DNA of 64,000 bases from Neoarius graeffei (lineage: Eukaryota > Chordata > Actinopteri > Siluriformes > Ariidae): positions 4,888,542-4,952,541 of the forward strand of contig NC_083583.1 in assembly GCF_027579695.1 (NCBI RefSeq), written 5' to 3'. The position numbers and the translations under genes are program-made. The notes beneath the pieces are model-generated. The model was not told where the DNA came from, ran no database searches, and worked only from the letters and a program-made list of their open reading frames with translations. Each line of letters opens with the position of its first letter. Within the stretch, counting starts at the first letter, position 1. Below, in pieces: positions 49,850-61,911 of this stretch.

Positions 49850-50109
49850 ACACACTCGCTGGCCACTTTATTAGGAACACCCCTACATCCACCTGCTCTT
49901 GCGGGGAGAGGGAAAAAAAAATCAAATGTGAACCGAAGGAGTTTGAAGAACATCACAAGAACAGTAGTTTAAATCGTTCAAGTGGAGTTAAATGGAAAAG
50001 CATCTTGGCATGCAACAGAGAGAGAACACCACATCGGGTTCCGCTCCTGCAGCCAAGAACAGGGAGCTCAGAATCAGCAAGTTCCTATTAAAGTGGCCGG
50101 GGAGTGTGT
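49850..50109. mobile_element. 260-bp MITE with TA target site
   Basis: The left end acacactcgctggccacttt and the right end aaagtggccggggagtgtgt are inverted repeats of about 28 bases. They are flanked by TA at 49848-49849 and 50110-50111. The TA duplication fits the Tc1/mariner superfamily. No coding capacity. Confidence 0.85.
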
Positions 50110-50845
50110 TAAGCTTATATTAGTGGATGAAATGGTGAATTGTCTCCTTGATGTGAGCATTCGTTAATAATTAGCATCTCCTCCATTTTTATCATATGGA
50201 TCAAAGATTCGGTAGTCCCGCCTACTTGTTTCCTATTGGCTCACAAGTCAGGACATGGTGAAATTGACTGAACAAGACAAAAAAAAAAAAAATAATCACA
50301 ATCGTTCACGCCAGCGTCCTTTCCCCTTCTGCTTTAGACAAAAAAATAAAAATTTAAAAAGGCAGCACATTTTTCAGATCCGGCATCACCAAAGGAACCA
50401 GTTGAATATCGATTACAATGCTACAATTAACCATAAATATTGGCACCTCTGTGTTTGCTGTACAAATCGGTTTCCCTGCTCCGTAGATCACAAACTAAAA
50501 CCCACACGTCGTTTAAAAAAAACAGGGCGAATTGTTCGATAAATAAAGTGAATTTATCTTCGATTTTTCACAACACAAAAACAGTACCCTGATAAAAAAC
50601 AAGGACAGTGTTTCTACGTCTTTGAACGCACCATCACTGCGTCTCTTAGTGTTCGTTCAGATGCTTTAAAATTTCCGTTTCTGATTTTTGAAGAATTTCT
50701 AAACGTTTGAGTGGAAAGTGCTGAAATTTTTCACTGCAGGAAAAAAAATCTGACTCTCTTATTTCTTAAAAGTGTTTGGGGGAAAAAAATTATTTTTAAA
50801 AACCTGTAAAACCTGGACAAGTTCTAGACTTCAGAGAAAAGTAAA
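50110..50845. other. Intergenic interval, no gene recognised
   Basis: AT-rich, with A runs. Nothing recognised. Confidence 0.45.
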
Positions 50846-52094
50846 GGCCCCGTCACACTTATTTGGAATTAGCAGGAATCAAGCAGAACCAGCCGGAATG
50901 AAAATTTTTTAAAAAATTCGTGCCACATTCGGGCGGGAATTTCAAACTGACCAACCTTCTTACAGCTTTGTAAGAATGCCGTTCGAATACTTAGGTGGTG
51001 TTTACATTAGACCGTATCCGTATCGTTTTCGTTGCGGATGCACTGTCCGTGCACATTAAAACGCCGGGAAACGACTCCACAGGCGGAACAGTTTGAATCC
51101 GCCAGGGCCCACGTATTCAACCCGGTACGTATCTGATCCGGTGCTGTGTAAACATTGAGGAACGAGGATACGCAGTGCTGAGCTCTAGCTGACGTCGTCA
51201 CTGGACAACGTCACTGTGACATCCACCTTCCTGATTCGCTGGCGTTGGTCATGCCACGTTGGTCATGTGACGCGACTGCTGAAAAACGGCGCGGACTTCA
51301 CTTCCTGCTATTTGTGTGTGTACGCGAATCGTTTTAAAAACGTTAATCTGATGATCCGTTGATTCGAAATAATGTAAACAGGGCCTTAGAATGCGCTTCG
51401 AACCCGCCTCGAATGATTCTTGCACATTCCAGATGTATTAGCTTTCGAATGCAGTTCAAATGTAGTTGGAACACAGTAGGAACACCTAGAATGCTGTTAG
51501 AATGCAGTAAGAATATTAAGAATGCACTTCGAGTGCCGTACGAGTGCGGTTCGATTGCTGCCCGAATACCACCCGAAGTCTGGTCGGAAGGTGCCTTGAA
51601 TGCTGTACGAATTCACCTCAAATGCAGTCAGAACGCTCCCGGAACAGCCGCCGAATGTGTTTCGAATGTCTAAGAATTCAAAGAGAATGCAGCTCGAATA
51701 CTTAGAATATCCTGGAATATATGAAGAATTTTCATTCCGATGGCATTCCGGCTCATTCGAGACATTCTGGCAGGATTTGAAGTGGCTTGCCATTTCGATT
51801 CTTCCCTCGTATACGATCAGAATGTTTTGAATGCTGTTGGAATGCCGTAAGAACATTTAGAATGCAGTCGAAATGCAGTGAGAATACACTTCGAATGCCG
51901 TTCGATATTTCTCCTCTTCGAATGCGCCTCGAATGTTTTGAGCACGAGCAAAACATTCGGGCCGGCCACAAGAATGGGCCCGAATGTTTGGAATGCACTC
52001 AGAATTTTTAGAATGCACTTCGAATATCCCGGAATACACGAAGAATTTTAATTCTGACGGCATTCCGGCTCATTCCGCCTCTAGTGCGACTACC
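50846..52094. mobile_element. GAATGC-rich repeat element, host of a nested MITE
   Basis: Starts ggccccgtcacacttatttg and ends near ctctagtgcgactaccc, which share an imperfect inverted ggN-gtc-cact pattern. Between them are dozens of spaced gaatgc, ttcgaatg and aagaat words. Two long internal direct repeats occur: ggaatat..gaagaatttt.attc.ga.ggcattccggctcattc at about 51710-51760 and again at about 52030-52078. It is interrupted at 50994-51385 by another element. No protein product. Confidence 0.6.
50994..51385. mobile_element. PIF/Harbinger-like MITE, 392 bp, nested
   Basis: The left end ggtggtgtttacatta and the right end taatgtaaacagggcc are inverted repeats of 16 bases with about three mismatches. 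They are flanked by TTA at 50991-50993 and 51386-51388. The TTA target and the length fit PIF/Harbinger-type MITEs. Removing it restores the host phrase cgaatacttagaat, which also occurs uninterrupted near 51697. Confidence 0.8.
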
Positions 52095-53310
52095 CTATTA
52101 GAAACTAAGTGTTGGTTCTTCAGCTTTTCCACATGGGGGAATTCTTTAAAGGTTCTATGCAAAACCCTACAACACTCTTTCCCAAGAATAAAGAGAATAA
52201 AGTGCTGGAAGCTTCAACAACCCTTTTTTTTTTTTTCTTCCCAAGGCTAAATTTTAATGTTCTCCTCCTGACAGGTTCTAGAGTTTAAGAAGCAGCTAAT
52301 AAGGAATACTTTGGAGCTTCTCTGGAGATCTGATGCTTCAGCATCACAGAACTCTATTTTTTATGTAACTGAAATGAATAACACCTCATTTTTCAAAATA
52401 CTCTTTTTTGGGTTCTTAACTTTCAAAAACTTTTCTTGATAAGAATATTGTCTTGTAGGGTTCTCCATCGAGACGTTAATGGTTCTTTGGTTGTTTCTCT
52501 GTGAGAACTCCATGTAGAATCCGACAACAAAATAATTCCCAATCAAACTTTTTTTTAAGAACCCCTTCTTTTAAAAAAGTTAAGAACCATTAATGATTCA
52601 AAATACCATGAAAGAACCCTTCAAGAACCCTTATTTTCTAAGGGTGTTTGGAGAACTATGACAGCTAAACATTAAACTCCTGACAAGTTCTAGATATTAA
52701 GAATAAATGATATGAAGAAGAAAATAATTTGGAGTTTGTACCACACACTTAACCACAAGAGGTGTGTTAATACGCACTCTTAGAACAATGGGTTCTTTAA
52801 GAGTTCAGGGAAAATGAATAGTTCTTCCCATCCTAAACATCGCGCCATCGGGTTCTACGTACAGAAAGCCAGCAAACACCAAAGAACAGTTCTAAATTAA
52901 TGGTTCTAAATAAGTTGTACTTTTTTACGAAGCTAAAGAACCCTCAAAGAACCCCTGTTCTAAGAGTGTGCGTATGAACTTAGTAAGTGTGCAGTACAAG
53001 CTCCAAATTACTGCTCATCATTTCTTCTTAATTCCTCGAACTTGTCACAAGTATAATGTTGAGCTCTTGGTTCCCACAGGGTTCTACTAGTGTTCTTTAG
53101 GAGTTCAGTGGATAATTGAAGAGTTCTAGGTTCTTAAAATAGTTCTGCTTGGAAACATTTTATTGTCTGGATCGATGTAGAAACTTGAAAGGTTTCTAAA
53201 TGTAGAACCATTAGATATTTTATATTAATAAAAAGCGAAGAACGCTGGCTTCGCAAATTAAATCATCACTTTAAAGAACCCTTGAGAAAAGTACGGTTTT
53301 TAAGAATGTA
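52095..53310. repeat. GGGTTCTT-family repeats, several units
   Basis: Units bounded by cactcttagaa and ttctaagagtg are visible, for example about 52774-52969. Internal words are gggttctttaagagttca and aaagaacccctgttc. The word order on one side is complementary to the other, so each unit is an imperfect palindrome. Confidence 0.75.
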
Positions 53311-53600
53311 GGAAACGAAATGTGACTGGATTTAAGTTCCTGTTTATAGCAAAGAAAGTTTGCTTACTGTACGTAGCAGCTTGAGCGTGCAATTTTGTAC
53401 TGATGAATTTTTACAAAAATAAACGTAATTTTTTTTTTTACTTCTTTACGTTTTTAACCGATAGAACCCTTTTTCTGACTTTGTATTGAACAGTATTAAG
53501 AATTATTCCGTAAATACAGTGAAATACAGTAAAACGTGAGTAATTCAGAGAAGAGTGAGAAACGTAAAACTGGATCACTGAGAGCTCCTGGGAGTTTAAT
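53155..53600 (-). other. ext2: Candidate ext2 polyadenylation signals
   Basis: On the minus strand ATTAAA occurs at 53600-53595 and AATAAA at 53164-53159. These are 0.36 and 0.79 kb after the ext2 stop. Either could end the transcript; AT-rich DNA makes chance matches common. Confidence 0.25.
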
Positions 53601-53954
53601 AGACTGCTCCGAGACTCCAATCCAATCCTCGGTTTCCATAAAAACGTGTAAAAAGTACAATTTTTGCTTCATACGGTGAAACGTGGCTGCTCAGTGGACT
53701 CTAATTTTCAGTGTTATTGACAGACACGATCTGCAGCTGTTCCTTCCAAGTTCCTGGAGATCCATCTCGATAAAAGAACGCATGTAGATACAGCAACAGG
53801 ACGTTTCCTCCCCCCCTCCCCCCGTCACATCACGTCATGTCACATGATTAACCAGAAGAAGCGCTTCTTATCTTAAAAAGAAGTTAAACATCACCGATGA
53901 GTCCTGGAGAATCTGTCACGTGATGAAGGTGTAAAGAACAGGAGCGGGACTCGG

Positions 53955-54161
<207 letters not shown>

Positions 54162-54308
54162 TTACATAAGTAGTGTGTGTGTGTGGGGGGGAACCTGCCC
54201 TTGCTGTGAAGCATGGTGGTGGTAGCATCAGTCTCAGCGTTACCCTTAGCCTCTTGGCAGCTTCCTACAGATACGCTATCTTCTTTCTAATTTTCAATCA
54301 TGGATTTA

Positions 54309-55909
54309 CAGTGGTGCTTGAAAGTTTGTGAACCCTTTAGAATTTTCTATATTTCTGCATAAATATGACCTAAAACATCATCAGATTTTCACACAAGTCC
54401 TAAAAGTAGATAAAGAGAACCCAGTTAAACAAATGAGACAAAAATATTAGACTTGGCCACTTATTTATTGAGGAAAATGATCCAATATTACATATCTGTG
54501 AGTGGCAAAAGTATGTGAACCTCTAGGATTAGCAGTTAATTTGAAGGTGAAATTAGAGTCAGGTGTTTTCAATCAGTGGGATGACAATCAGGTGTGAGTG
54601 GTTTTATTTAAAGAACAGGGACCTATCAAAGTCTGATCTTCACAACACGTTTGTTGAAGTGTATCATGGCACAAACAAAGGAGATTTCTGAGAACTTCAG
54701 AAAGAGCGTTGTTGATGCTCATCAGGCTGGAAAAGGTTACAAAACCATCTCTAAAGAGTTTGGACTCCACCAATCCACAGTCAGACAGATTGTGTACAAA
54801 TGGAGGAAATTCAAGACCATTGTTACCCTCCCCAGGAGTGGTCGACCCAACAAAGATCACTCCAAGAACAAGGCGTGCAATAGTCGGCAAGGTCACAAAG
54901 GACCCCAGGGTAACTTCTAAGCAACTGAAGGCCTCTCTCACATTGGCTAATGTTAATGTTCATGAGTCCACCATCAGGAGAACACTGAACAACAATGGTG
55001 TGCATGGCAGGGTTGCAAGGAGAAAGCCACTGCTCTCCAAAAAGAAGATTGCTGCTTGTCTGCAGTTTCCTAAAGATCATGTGGACAAGCCAGAAGACTA
55101 TTAGAAAAATATTTTGTGGACAGATGAGACCAAAATATAACTTTTTGCTTTAAATGAGAAGCATTATGTTTGGAGAAAGGAAAACACTGCATTCCAGCAT
55201 AAGAACCTTATCCCATCTGTGAAACATGGTGGTGGTAGGATCATGGTTTGGGCCTGTTTTGCTGCATCTGGACCAGGACGGCTTGCCATCATTGATGGAA
55301 CTATGAATTCTGAATTATACCAGCGAATTCTAAAGGAAAATGTCAGGACATCTGTCCATGAACTGAATCTCAAGAGAAGGTGGGTCATGCAGCAAGACAA
55401 CAACCCTAAGCATACAAGTCGTTCTACCAAAGAATGGTTAAAGAAGAATAAAGTGAATGTTATGGAATGGCCAAGTCAAAGTCCTGACCTTAATCCAATC
55501 GAAATGTTGTGGAAGGACCTGAAGCGAGCAGTTCATGTGAGGAAACCCACCAACATCCCAGAGTTGAAGCTGTTCTGTACGGAGGAACGGGCTAAAATTC
55601 CTCCAAGCCGGTGTGCAGGACTGATCAACAGTTACCGCAAACGTTTAGTCGCAGTTATTGCTGCACAAGGGGGTCATACCAGATACTGAAAGCAAAGGTT
55701 CACATACTTTTGCCACTCACTGATATGTAATATTGGATCATTTTCCTCAATAAATAAACGAGCAAGTATAATATTTTTGTCTCATTTGTTTAACTGGGTT
55801 CTCTTTATCTACTTTTAGGACTTGTGTGAAAATCTAATGATGTTTTAGGTCATATTTATGCAGAAATATAGAAAATTCTAAAGGGTTCACAAACTTTCAA
55901 GCACCACTG
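54309..55909 (+). mobile_element. Tc1/mariner element, full length, inactive (cagtggtgcttgaaag family)
   Basis: The 1601-base element has inverted ends cagtggtgcttgaaagtttg and flanking TA at 54307-54308 and 55910-55911. The transposase starts at 54666 (MAQTKEISENFRKSVVDAH). Its N-terminal HTH half is open to an extra base at the ccc near 54845. The next frame then runs to a stop near 55102. Another stop in the first catalytic segment lies near 55138 (LWTDETKI). The last part (55219-55689) is open and has QQDNNPKHTS and DLNPIEMLWKDLK, spaced as DD34E. It is the more complete relative of the copy in alx4 intron 3. Confidence 0.93.
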
Positions 55910-55911
55910 TA

Positions 55912-57160
55912 ACAGTGTTTGAAGGGATGCTTAATTTTTTTTTTTTAAATAACGATTTACATTTTTCCTAAATTTTGTGGCGTCCTCTAAGAACAGGTAT
56001 ATTTATATTAAAATCACGTACCACTTTAGATGAACTCCAGTGAACTTATCGGCTTACTGGTCGCGCCTCTGATATAAACCCCTACCTGATGGACAGGATG
56101 CATTTTTTAGCTTCTTAACTTTTTTAGTTTAAGGAAAGATTCCCGAGAGGACAGTTGTCTCATGCTGGGATTGTGTTACACAGATTTTACCCCCAACCTC
56201 GATTCGCATTAGAGCAGAGTTTTGAGGCAGACAAAACTGTGCAAATCTTTTGTTTTTCTTCTTTCTCCTAATAGAATTTTAGCACAACATAATTAAATAT
56301 TTAACTGTTACAGGATCTTTCTACTTTATTATTATTCTCCGAACGTTTTTTTTTAAGATGCTATTTCTCCTTCAGTTTTCAACCAATTGTCAGCAAATTT
56401 GCCATGAATACCACCGGGCTGAATTTTGTTATGACTTTTGGTACTGATCTGGATCATTGATCCGGAATGATCCATGAAAAACGGGATCACTTAGAACTCT
56501 GTCAATTTTCATGATTTTGTTCAATCAGTTTTTAAAATTTTGTTCAGAGCGGCAGGGCGCAACTTTTCCTCATTAAGCGTCATTTTCTGTCTCTTATCGT
56601 TCCGGATCTAAAGGGTACGGTGACCAGACGTCCCGGTTTGCAACAACTACTGCAAATTACTGTGACTTTAGTCACACTCTATCTAGTTATTTTTCCTGCA
56701 GGACTCAAGCGCCAATCAACAAGTCAAATCCAAACGGACTTCTTTAGGATGCAATAAAAACGGGTGACAAGAACTTAAAGAATGATCACAAACACGCCAA
56801 AGAACCGACAAAATTAAGTTACACTTTCAGGATTGAATGGATAATTACGGGTTCTGAATCTCCAATATCCAAAATTCAGCGATCATGATACTGAACGAGT
56901 CGAAGACGAGTAGCTGAATGGAATATATCTGATAGACCACAAAAAAAAGCCAGCCAATATTATTATTATTATTATTCATACACATTCCTTTCAGGTGTTC
57001 GACGCGTCTTTCTCTTTCAAAATTCTCTCAAACTCTTCTGTATTTAACGAAGCAAACCTGGTGGCCATGTTTCTTTTACAAATTGTCCCAGTCGCTCGCT
57101 TGGTAGCGCGGAAGTTTTACATCTCCGATGTGTGATGTCATGTTGTCTTGACAACCATGC
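55912..57160. other. ext2 intron interval, old repeat fragments
   Basis: The phrase ggtgaccagacgtcccggtttg near 56619 is like the end of a known dispersed fish element, and the ATT run near 56959-56976 is simple repeat. The rest is unassigned. Confidence 0.4.
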
Positions 57161-57475
57161 AATATCATAAACCATATTCAACGCTCATTCTCCATTGGGT
57201 AGAGTGACGTAATACATGTAGGATAAGCGATATGCTTATAATATTGCATGCTATCAAACCAGATGAATGAAACCTGCTAGAAGGGAATAGAACACGTTTT
57301 TATTCCATCGAAAAAGTGTCCTGTATGGATGATAATCACTGATATTTCACTCCGGTCACGTCACTCCCAGTGTTTTTCTGCTGATGAGATGTGTCAAAAT
57401 GGCAAACCAGTTCAAAATTAAAATAGTTTTGAATTTTTAACTTACGTATATATATATATATTTTTTTTTGGTGGA
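57161..57475. repeat. Probable MITE fragment (cacgtttttattccatcg)
   Basis: Contains catgcaatatcataaaccat, ctccattgggtagagtgacg and aacacgtttttattccatcg, a set I associate with a dispersed fish repeat. Clear termini were not found. It ends near a TA run at 57448-57461. Confidence 0.4.
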
Positions 57476-57639
57476 TGTGTCCATATACTGTAATATGAAG
57501 AACATTACAGGGTGGTGTGAAGATATGAAGTTTATCTTTTCGTGTTGAAAAATATATACATTCACCACTCGAAGATAAACTGTAGATCTTTGCACAACCA
57601 TGTAATATCTGATACATATTATTTAGTAAATACAGTGAC

Positions 57640-57833
57640 GTACAATGAAATGTCTAATGTATAAGATTTTTACATTTTTTTATTTGCACCGAATGCTGTG
57701 AACTATACAGATTTTTCCCTCGATGTCAATCTTTTTGACGTATTTGCGATATAAAATCCTAATCAAGTCCACTACAAAAATGAGGAAAAGTGTAAGAGAG
57801 ATAGGAGGGGGTGAATACTTATGCAAGCCAATG
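57640..57833 (+). mobile_element. Tc1-type 3' end fragment
   Basis: The phrases aatcctaatcaagtccacta and gggggtgaatacttatgcaa, followed by gccaatgc, resemble the 3' end and terminal repeat of a Tc1 family whose end reads gaatacttatgcaagccactg. The transposase is absent. Confidence 0.55.
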
Positions 57834-58310
57834 CTTGAGCGCAGATTGCAGAGCGCTGGCGTTTTTTTTCTTTTCTTTTTGGAGTAGTGCAAAGCCTGGC
57901 TTTTATGGCAGGAAACATGTTCAGAGCGAAAAGCGTGACCAGAGAGACCCCATCAATCTCCGCTGAGCCTCCAGTCAAAGGGCTGCATGGTCTGTGGAGC
58001 CAGACTCTATTAGTAACACTCTTTATTCACTTCCAAGGTCGTGCACTTGTTCGGGCCCGGAGCGGAGCGCAGGCTACCGGCTCACTTTCAAGTGTTAAAG
58101 CAATCACTCACTCACGCCGAGGTGGCAGGTAACGAAGCGCAATTAAATTTCTGAACACAGTTACAGATCTGTACTTTCATACGTTTCTCCTGTCGGCGAA
58201 TCCTGACTTCCTGCATCACTCCGTTTCTCTACGTTCATCTCGCTCCAATTTTATTAATTATAATTATTTTTATTAAAGTGACTCTTTCGCATCGAAATTT
58301 CCCTCCTAAC
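57834..58310. other. ext2 intron interval, repeat-free
   Basis: The stretch 57885-58130 is even in composition with no recognised repeat and could be conserved noncoding DNA. No exon of ext2 fits here. Confidence 0.4.
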
Positions 58311-60300
58311 AAATCTCAACCTCTAAAAATCAAACATAGAACCATTAAAAAAAAGTTCTTCATTTGTATCGCTTCTGGAATCTTTAAACATTTTATATTC
58401 TATGTAGAACGTAAATAAAAATATATTTTCCATTCAAAAGGTGTCGCAGGAAGACCATTTAACTAAGAACCCTAAATTATTCCACATAATCCCTTAAAGT
58501 ACTCTTAGAGAACCCATTTTTCCGTGTGTACTGAGTACCACATGGCTGGAGTTTGTGTGTCTCTCTCTCTCACACACACACACTTATCCAGGTCGTACAA
58601 GGTTCTTCACTTTTTTTTTTTATGGGTTTGCTGGATAATTAAGGATTTTAAGTTTTCAAAGAACTTAAAAAAAAAAAGACGACATTTTTAAAACCCAAGA
58701 ACCCTTAATTATTCAATAAACCATTAAAGAACCCCTTTTCCCTCTCAAGAGTGCAGGGAGTACAACAGGTTCTAGATATTAAGAAGAAAATAATGAGCAA
58801 TAATTTGGAGGTTTCATCACACACTTCGAAAAAAGGGTTCTTAGGTTTCAAAAAACAAGTCTTTCCCCCCGTTGTCTTTTTGTCTTTTGAAATTTGTGCA
58901 TAGAATTCTCTAAAGAACCGTTTTTAAAATAAACATAAATAATTAAATTATTCACCATACCCTTAAAGAACCTTTTTTGCCCTAAAATTGTACCAAGTGC
59001 TCCGCTCCACTTCCAGAGTTTGTATCACACACTTCACCAGGTAGGACAGGGTTCTTCAAGGCGTTTTTAAGGGTTCTCAGCTTTCAAAAGTGTTTTAAAA
59101 ACCTTTTCAATAAGAAAATCTTGCCTTGTACGGTTCTACATAGAAACTATAATAGTTCTTGGGTTGTCTCTGGGAGAATGCTTACAAGTTCTATGTAGAA
59201 CCCCTAAAGGTTTTATTAAGAACCCTACAACAAAAATTTCCAGTCATTTTTCCCCCCAAAGCTAAGGATCCCTGTAATTATTCAAAATACCGTTAAAGAA
59301 TCTTTAAATCACTTTTTTTTTTTAAAAATCAGAAGTATCAAGAACCCTTAATTATCCAAAGAACACTTAAAGTACTCTTGTAGAACCCTGTGTACAAGTA
59401 CCAAGAACTAAATGTTACTAATAATGAGCAATAGTTTGGAGTTTGTATCACACACTCACCCAATTAACACCCACACCTCTTAGAACCAAGGGTTCTCCAA
59501 TGAGTCACTGGATAATTCACGGTTCTTAGCTTTGAAACCTTTTTGTTTTGTTGTAGGGTTCTACACAGAAACCTGAGATCTAAACACAGCCTCCGAACAA
59601 ATCTACACTTTTGTTTCTTACAAAAAAAAAAAAAAATCTGTTTGAAATGTTTAAACGTTCTTCAGTGGTCTCTCTTCAGGAACCCTTACAAGTTCTACAT
59701 AGAACACAACACGACAAAAAAAAAAATCCTTCCCTGTCAACAATATTCCGAAGTAGAACCCGTTTTGAAAGCTACGCACCCTTATACATTCAACATACCA
59801 TTAAAGATCTCTTCAAGAACCCTTATTTCCTGAATAACAAGATAAACAAACGCTAAACGTGAAACTCTGGACAGGTTCTAGGTATTAAGAAGAACGTAAT
59901 GAGCAGTATGACACTTTGCCAGTGAAGACTGGGTTCTTCTGGAGTTTTGTAATGCTTTGTTGGAAAATGACAGGTTCTTAGCTTTCATTTCAGAAACTCT
60001 AACAGTTCTTTAGTTGAGTTTCTTTGTAGAACCTTACAAAATATTTTCCTCCTTCTGAAACACGGTTTCAAAGACGCTCTTTCCGAAAGCCCTGGCTATC
60101 TTACAGAAAGAGCGTCTTTGAAACCGTGTTTCACAAGGAGGAAAATATTTTCTAAGTGTGGGAGAAATGATTTCTTGGTAAAATCTAGAAGCAGTCATTC
60201 AGCTCTCCTGGTCCAGTCTTTAAGGATATACTGAATAATATAATTAAGGGTTCTTAGCAAACAGGGAACACACTCTGTAGGACATTTAAAGGTTCCTACA
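58311..60300. repeat. GGGTTCTT-family repeats, many units
   Basis: About 2 kb of degenerate units with aagggttctt, gttctacatagaa, caggttctagatattaagaag and aaagaaccctt words, alternating with their complements. Unit ends are blurred. Contains CT/CA runs near 58558-58583 and the hairpin at 60038-60151. Confidence 0.7.
60038..60151. repeat. Near-perfect hairpin, 46-base arms
   Basis: Left arm 60038-60083 and right arm 60106-60151 are reverse complements with a single mismatch, separated by a 22-base loop (60084-60105). The arms contain ggtttcaaagacgctctttc and its complement. The near identity means the inverted duplication is recent or maintained by gene conversion. No TA or longer target duplication is evident at the ends. 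Confidence 0.95.
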
Positions 60301-60708
60301 GAAGGAGCGTAGCCTGTAGAACTCCGTCTGGTTTGGTCCCTGAACCTAAAGAGAAACTAGTACACGACTTTGGAAGCGCGTGTGTGAGTGATTTGTCCAC
60401 TCGAGTGTGTTCTTTGTTCTGTAACGCAGCGAGAGGAAATTGGAAGCCGCTATTTTGCGTGCTCTGGTTTAGCGTGAACGTCAGCGTGCTGATCAGACTC
60501 GAGCTTGGCATGCAAACACAGCTTGAACTTGGATGGAGAAGTTCCTCCTCACTGTTTGGCTGATAAATGCACATGTCTCCTATGAAGCACCACAATGAGG
60601 CTATTGTTGGGGGGAAATACAGAATGTGTTTCAGATGCACATGGAAGCCATGCCAGGTCCGGAGAGCTGCCAGGGTTCTGCTCGGTCCTAGACCCTGTTT
60701 ATACTTTA

Positions 60709-60813
<105 letters not shown>

Positions 60814-60984
60814 TCATCAGTGCTGATCAGGAACTTACCTGAATCTGACGACCATCTTTACAGAAACTCATAACAATCATCTTTTATCGTCTTCATTCTT
60901 CTGAAACGCCTCAATAGAGGCTTCAAAAGTTCTGACGCACTCGTGACAAATTAAAACCACCATGACTGTGTGTTTAATAAAAGA

Positions 60985-61620
60985 AAAAGATAGAACAATA
61001 GAAAGATGATGATAATAAATAGAACGAGTAGAGCAAAAACAGCACAAGAAGAAGAAAAAGACTAACAATGACGTGAATAAAAAAGAGAATGAAAAAGAAA
61101 AGGAACGAGGAAGAACAAGAAAAGAAGAAGGAAAAACGAGATGAACAAAGATCAAGACGAACAGAATAATAATAAAAAAAAGAACTGGAAGAAGCACAAA
61201 AACATGAAGTGGAACGAAAAAAAACAAAACCCAGACGATGATCATGATGAACAAGAAGAAGAAAAACAAAAAAAAAGAAGGAAAATGATAAAGCAAAAGA
61301 AGAACAAGAAAAAGTAGAACAAAAAGGCAAAAGAAGAAGAAAAAAAACAAGAGGAACAGAAGAATAAAAAAGAACTGGAAGAAGCACAAAAACATGAAGT
61401 GGAACGAAAAGAAAAAAAAAAATCAGACGATGAACATGATGGACAATGAAGAAGTAAAAGAACAAGAAGAAGAAAAAAGGTGAAGTGAAACAAGCAGAAG
61501 AACAAAAAGTCAAATGAACAAGAAAAAGAAGAATGAAAAAAAGGGACGATCAACATCAACAAGAAAATAAAAAGAAACAATACGAAAAGTAAGATCAAGA
61601 ATTACAAAGACAAAAAATAA
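60985..61620 (+). repeat. Polypurine tract with a tandem 190-base duplication
   Basis: The + strand is almost entirely A and G with scattered C/T, in words such as aagaagaaaa. The phrase agaactggaagaagcacaaa starts at 61181 and again at 61371, with similar text after each copy, showing a 190-base tandem step. The Phe/Leu/Ser-rich minus-strand frames here are artefacts. Confidence 0.85.
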
Positions 61621-61909
61621 AACGAAGTTGCTGTATTTGTATGACCCACCCACGTCTCAATCAGAGATAAATCAAACCCCCAAAAAATAATCAAATCAAT
61701 GAATGGCAGTGTTTCCACCCTGAATTGATTGTTTTCCTTTAACAGCACGTCCCGAGTGTTTTATTCCTCTCACGCTGCAGTGATTTGCCAAATCACAGTG
61801 TCTGCTGATTAAAGAAAGACATCAGACTTCATACTTTTTATCTCTTTATAGTTGCATTTAATATTGTCAAAGGTCTCTGGAACAGTTCTCACTGATATGA
61901 CTGCAGATG
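61621..61909. other. ext2 intron interval, repeat-like
   Basis: 61745-61880 shares ttttattcctctcac and tttatagttgcattt with 48560-48645, suggesting the same dispersed repeat. Nothing coding. Confidence 0.35.
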
Positions 61910-61911
61910 TA

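Noticed and set aside
51386-52090. ttcgaa/gaatgc words considered as a heat-shock element cluster
   Set aside because: Some nTTCnnGAAn-like matches occur, but the pattern is explained by expansion of the gaatgc repeat and spacing is not the regular five-base HSE spacing.
60038-60151. Hairpin considered as a microRNA gene
   Set aside because: Stem is too long and too perfect for a typical pre-miRNA, and no known miRNA seed was recognised; kept only as a structural finding.
60877-61598. Several Phe/Leu/Ser-rich minus-strand frames up to 179 residues
   Set aside because: They translate a polypurine/polypyrimidine tract; low complexity, mutually overlapping in different frames, not membrane proteins.
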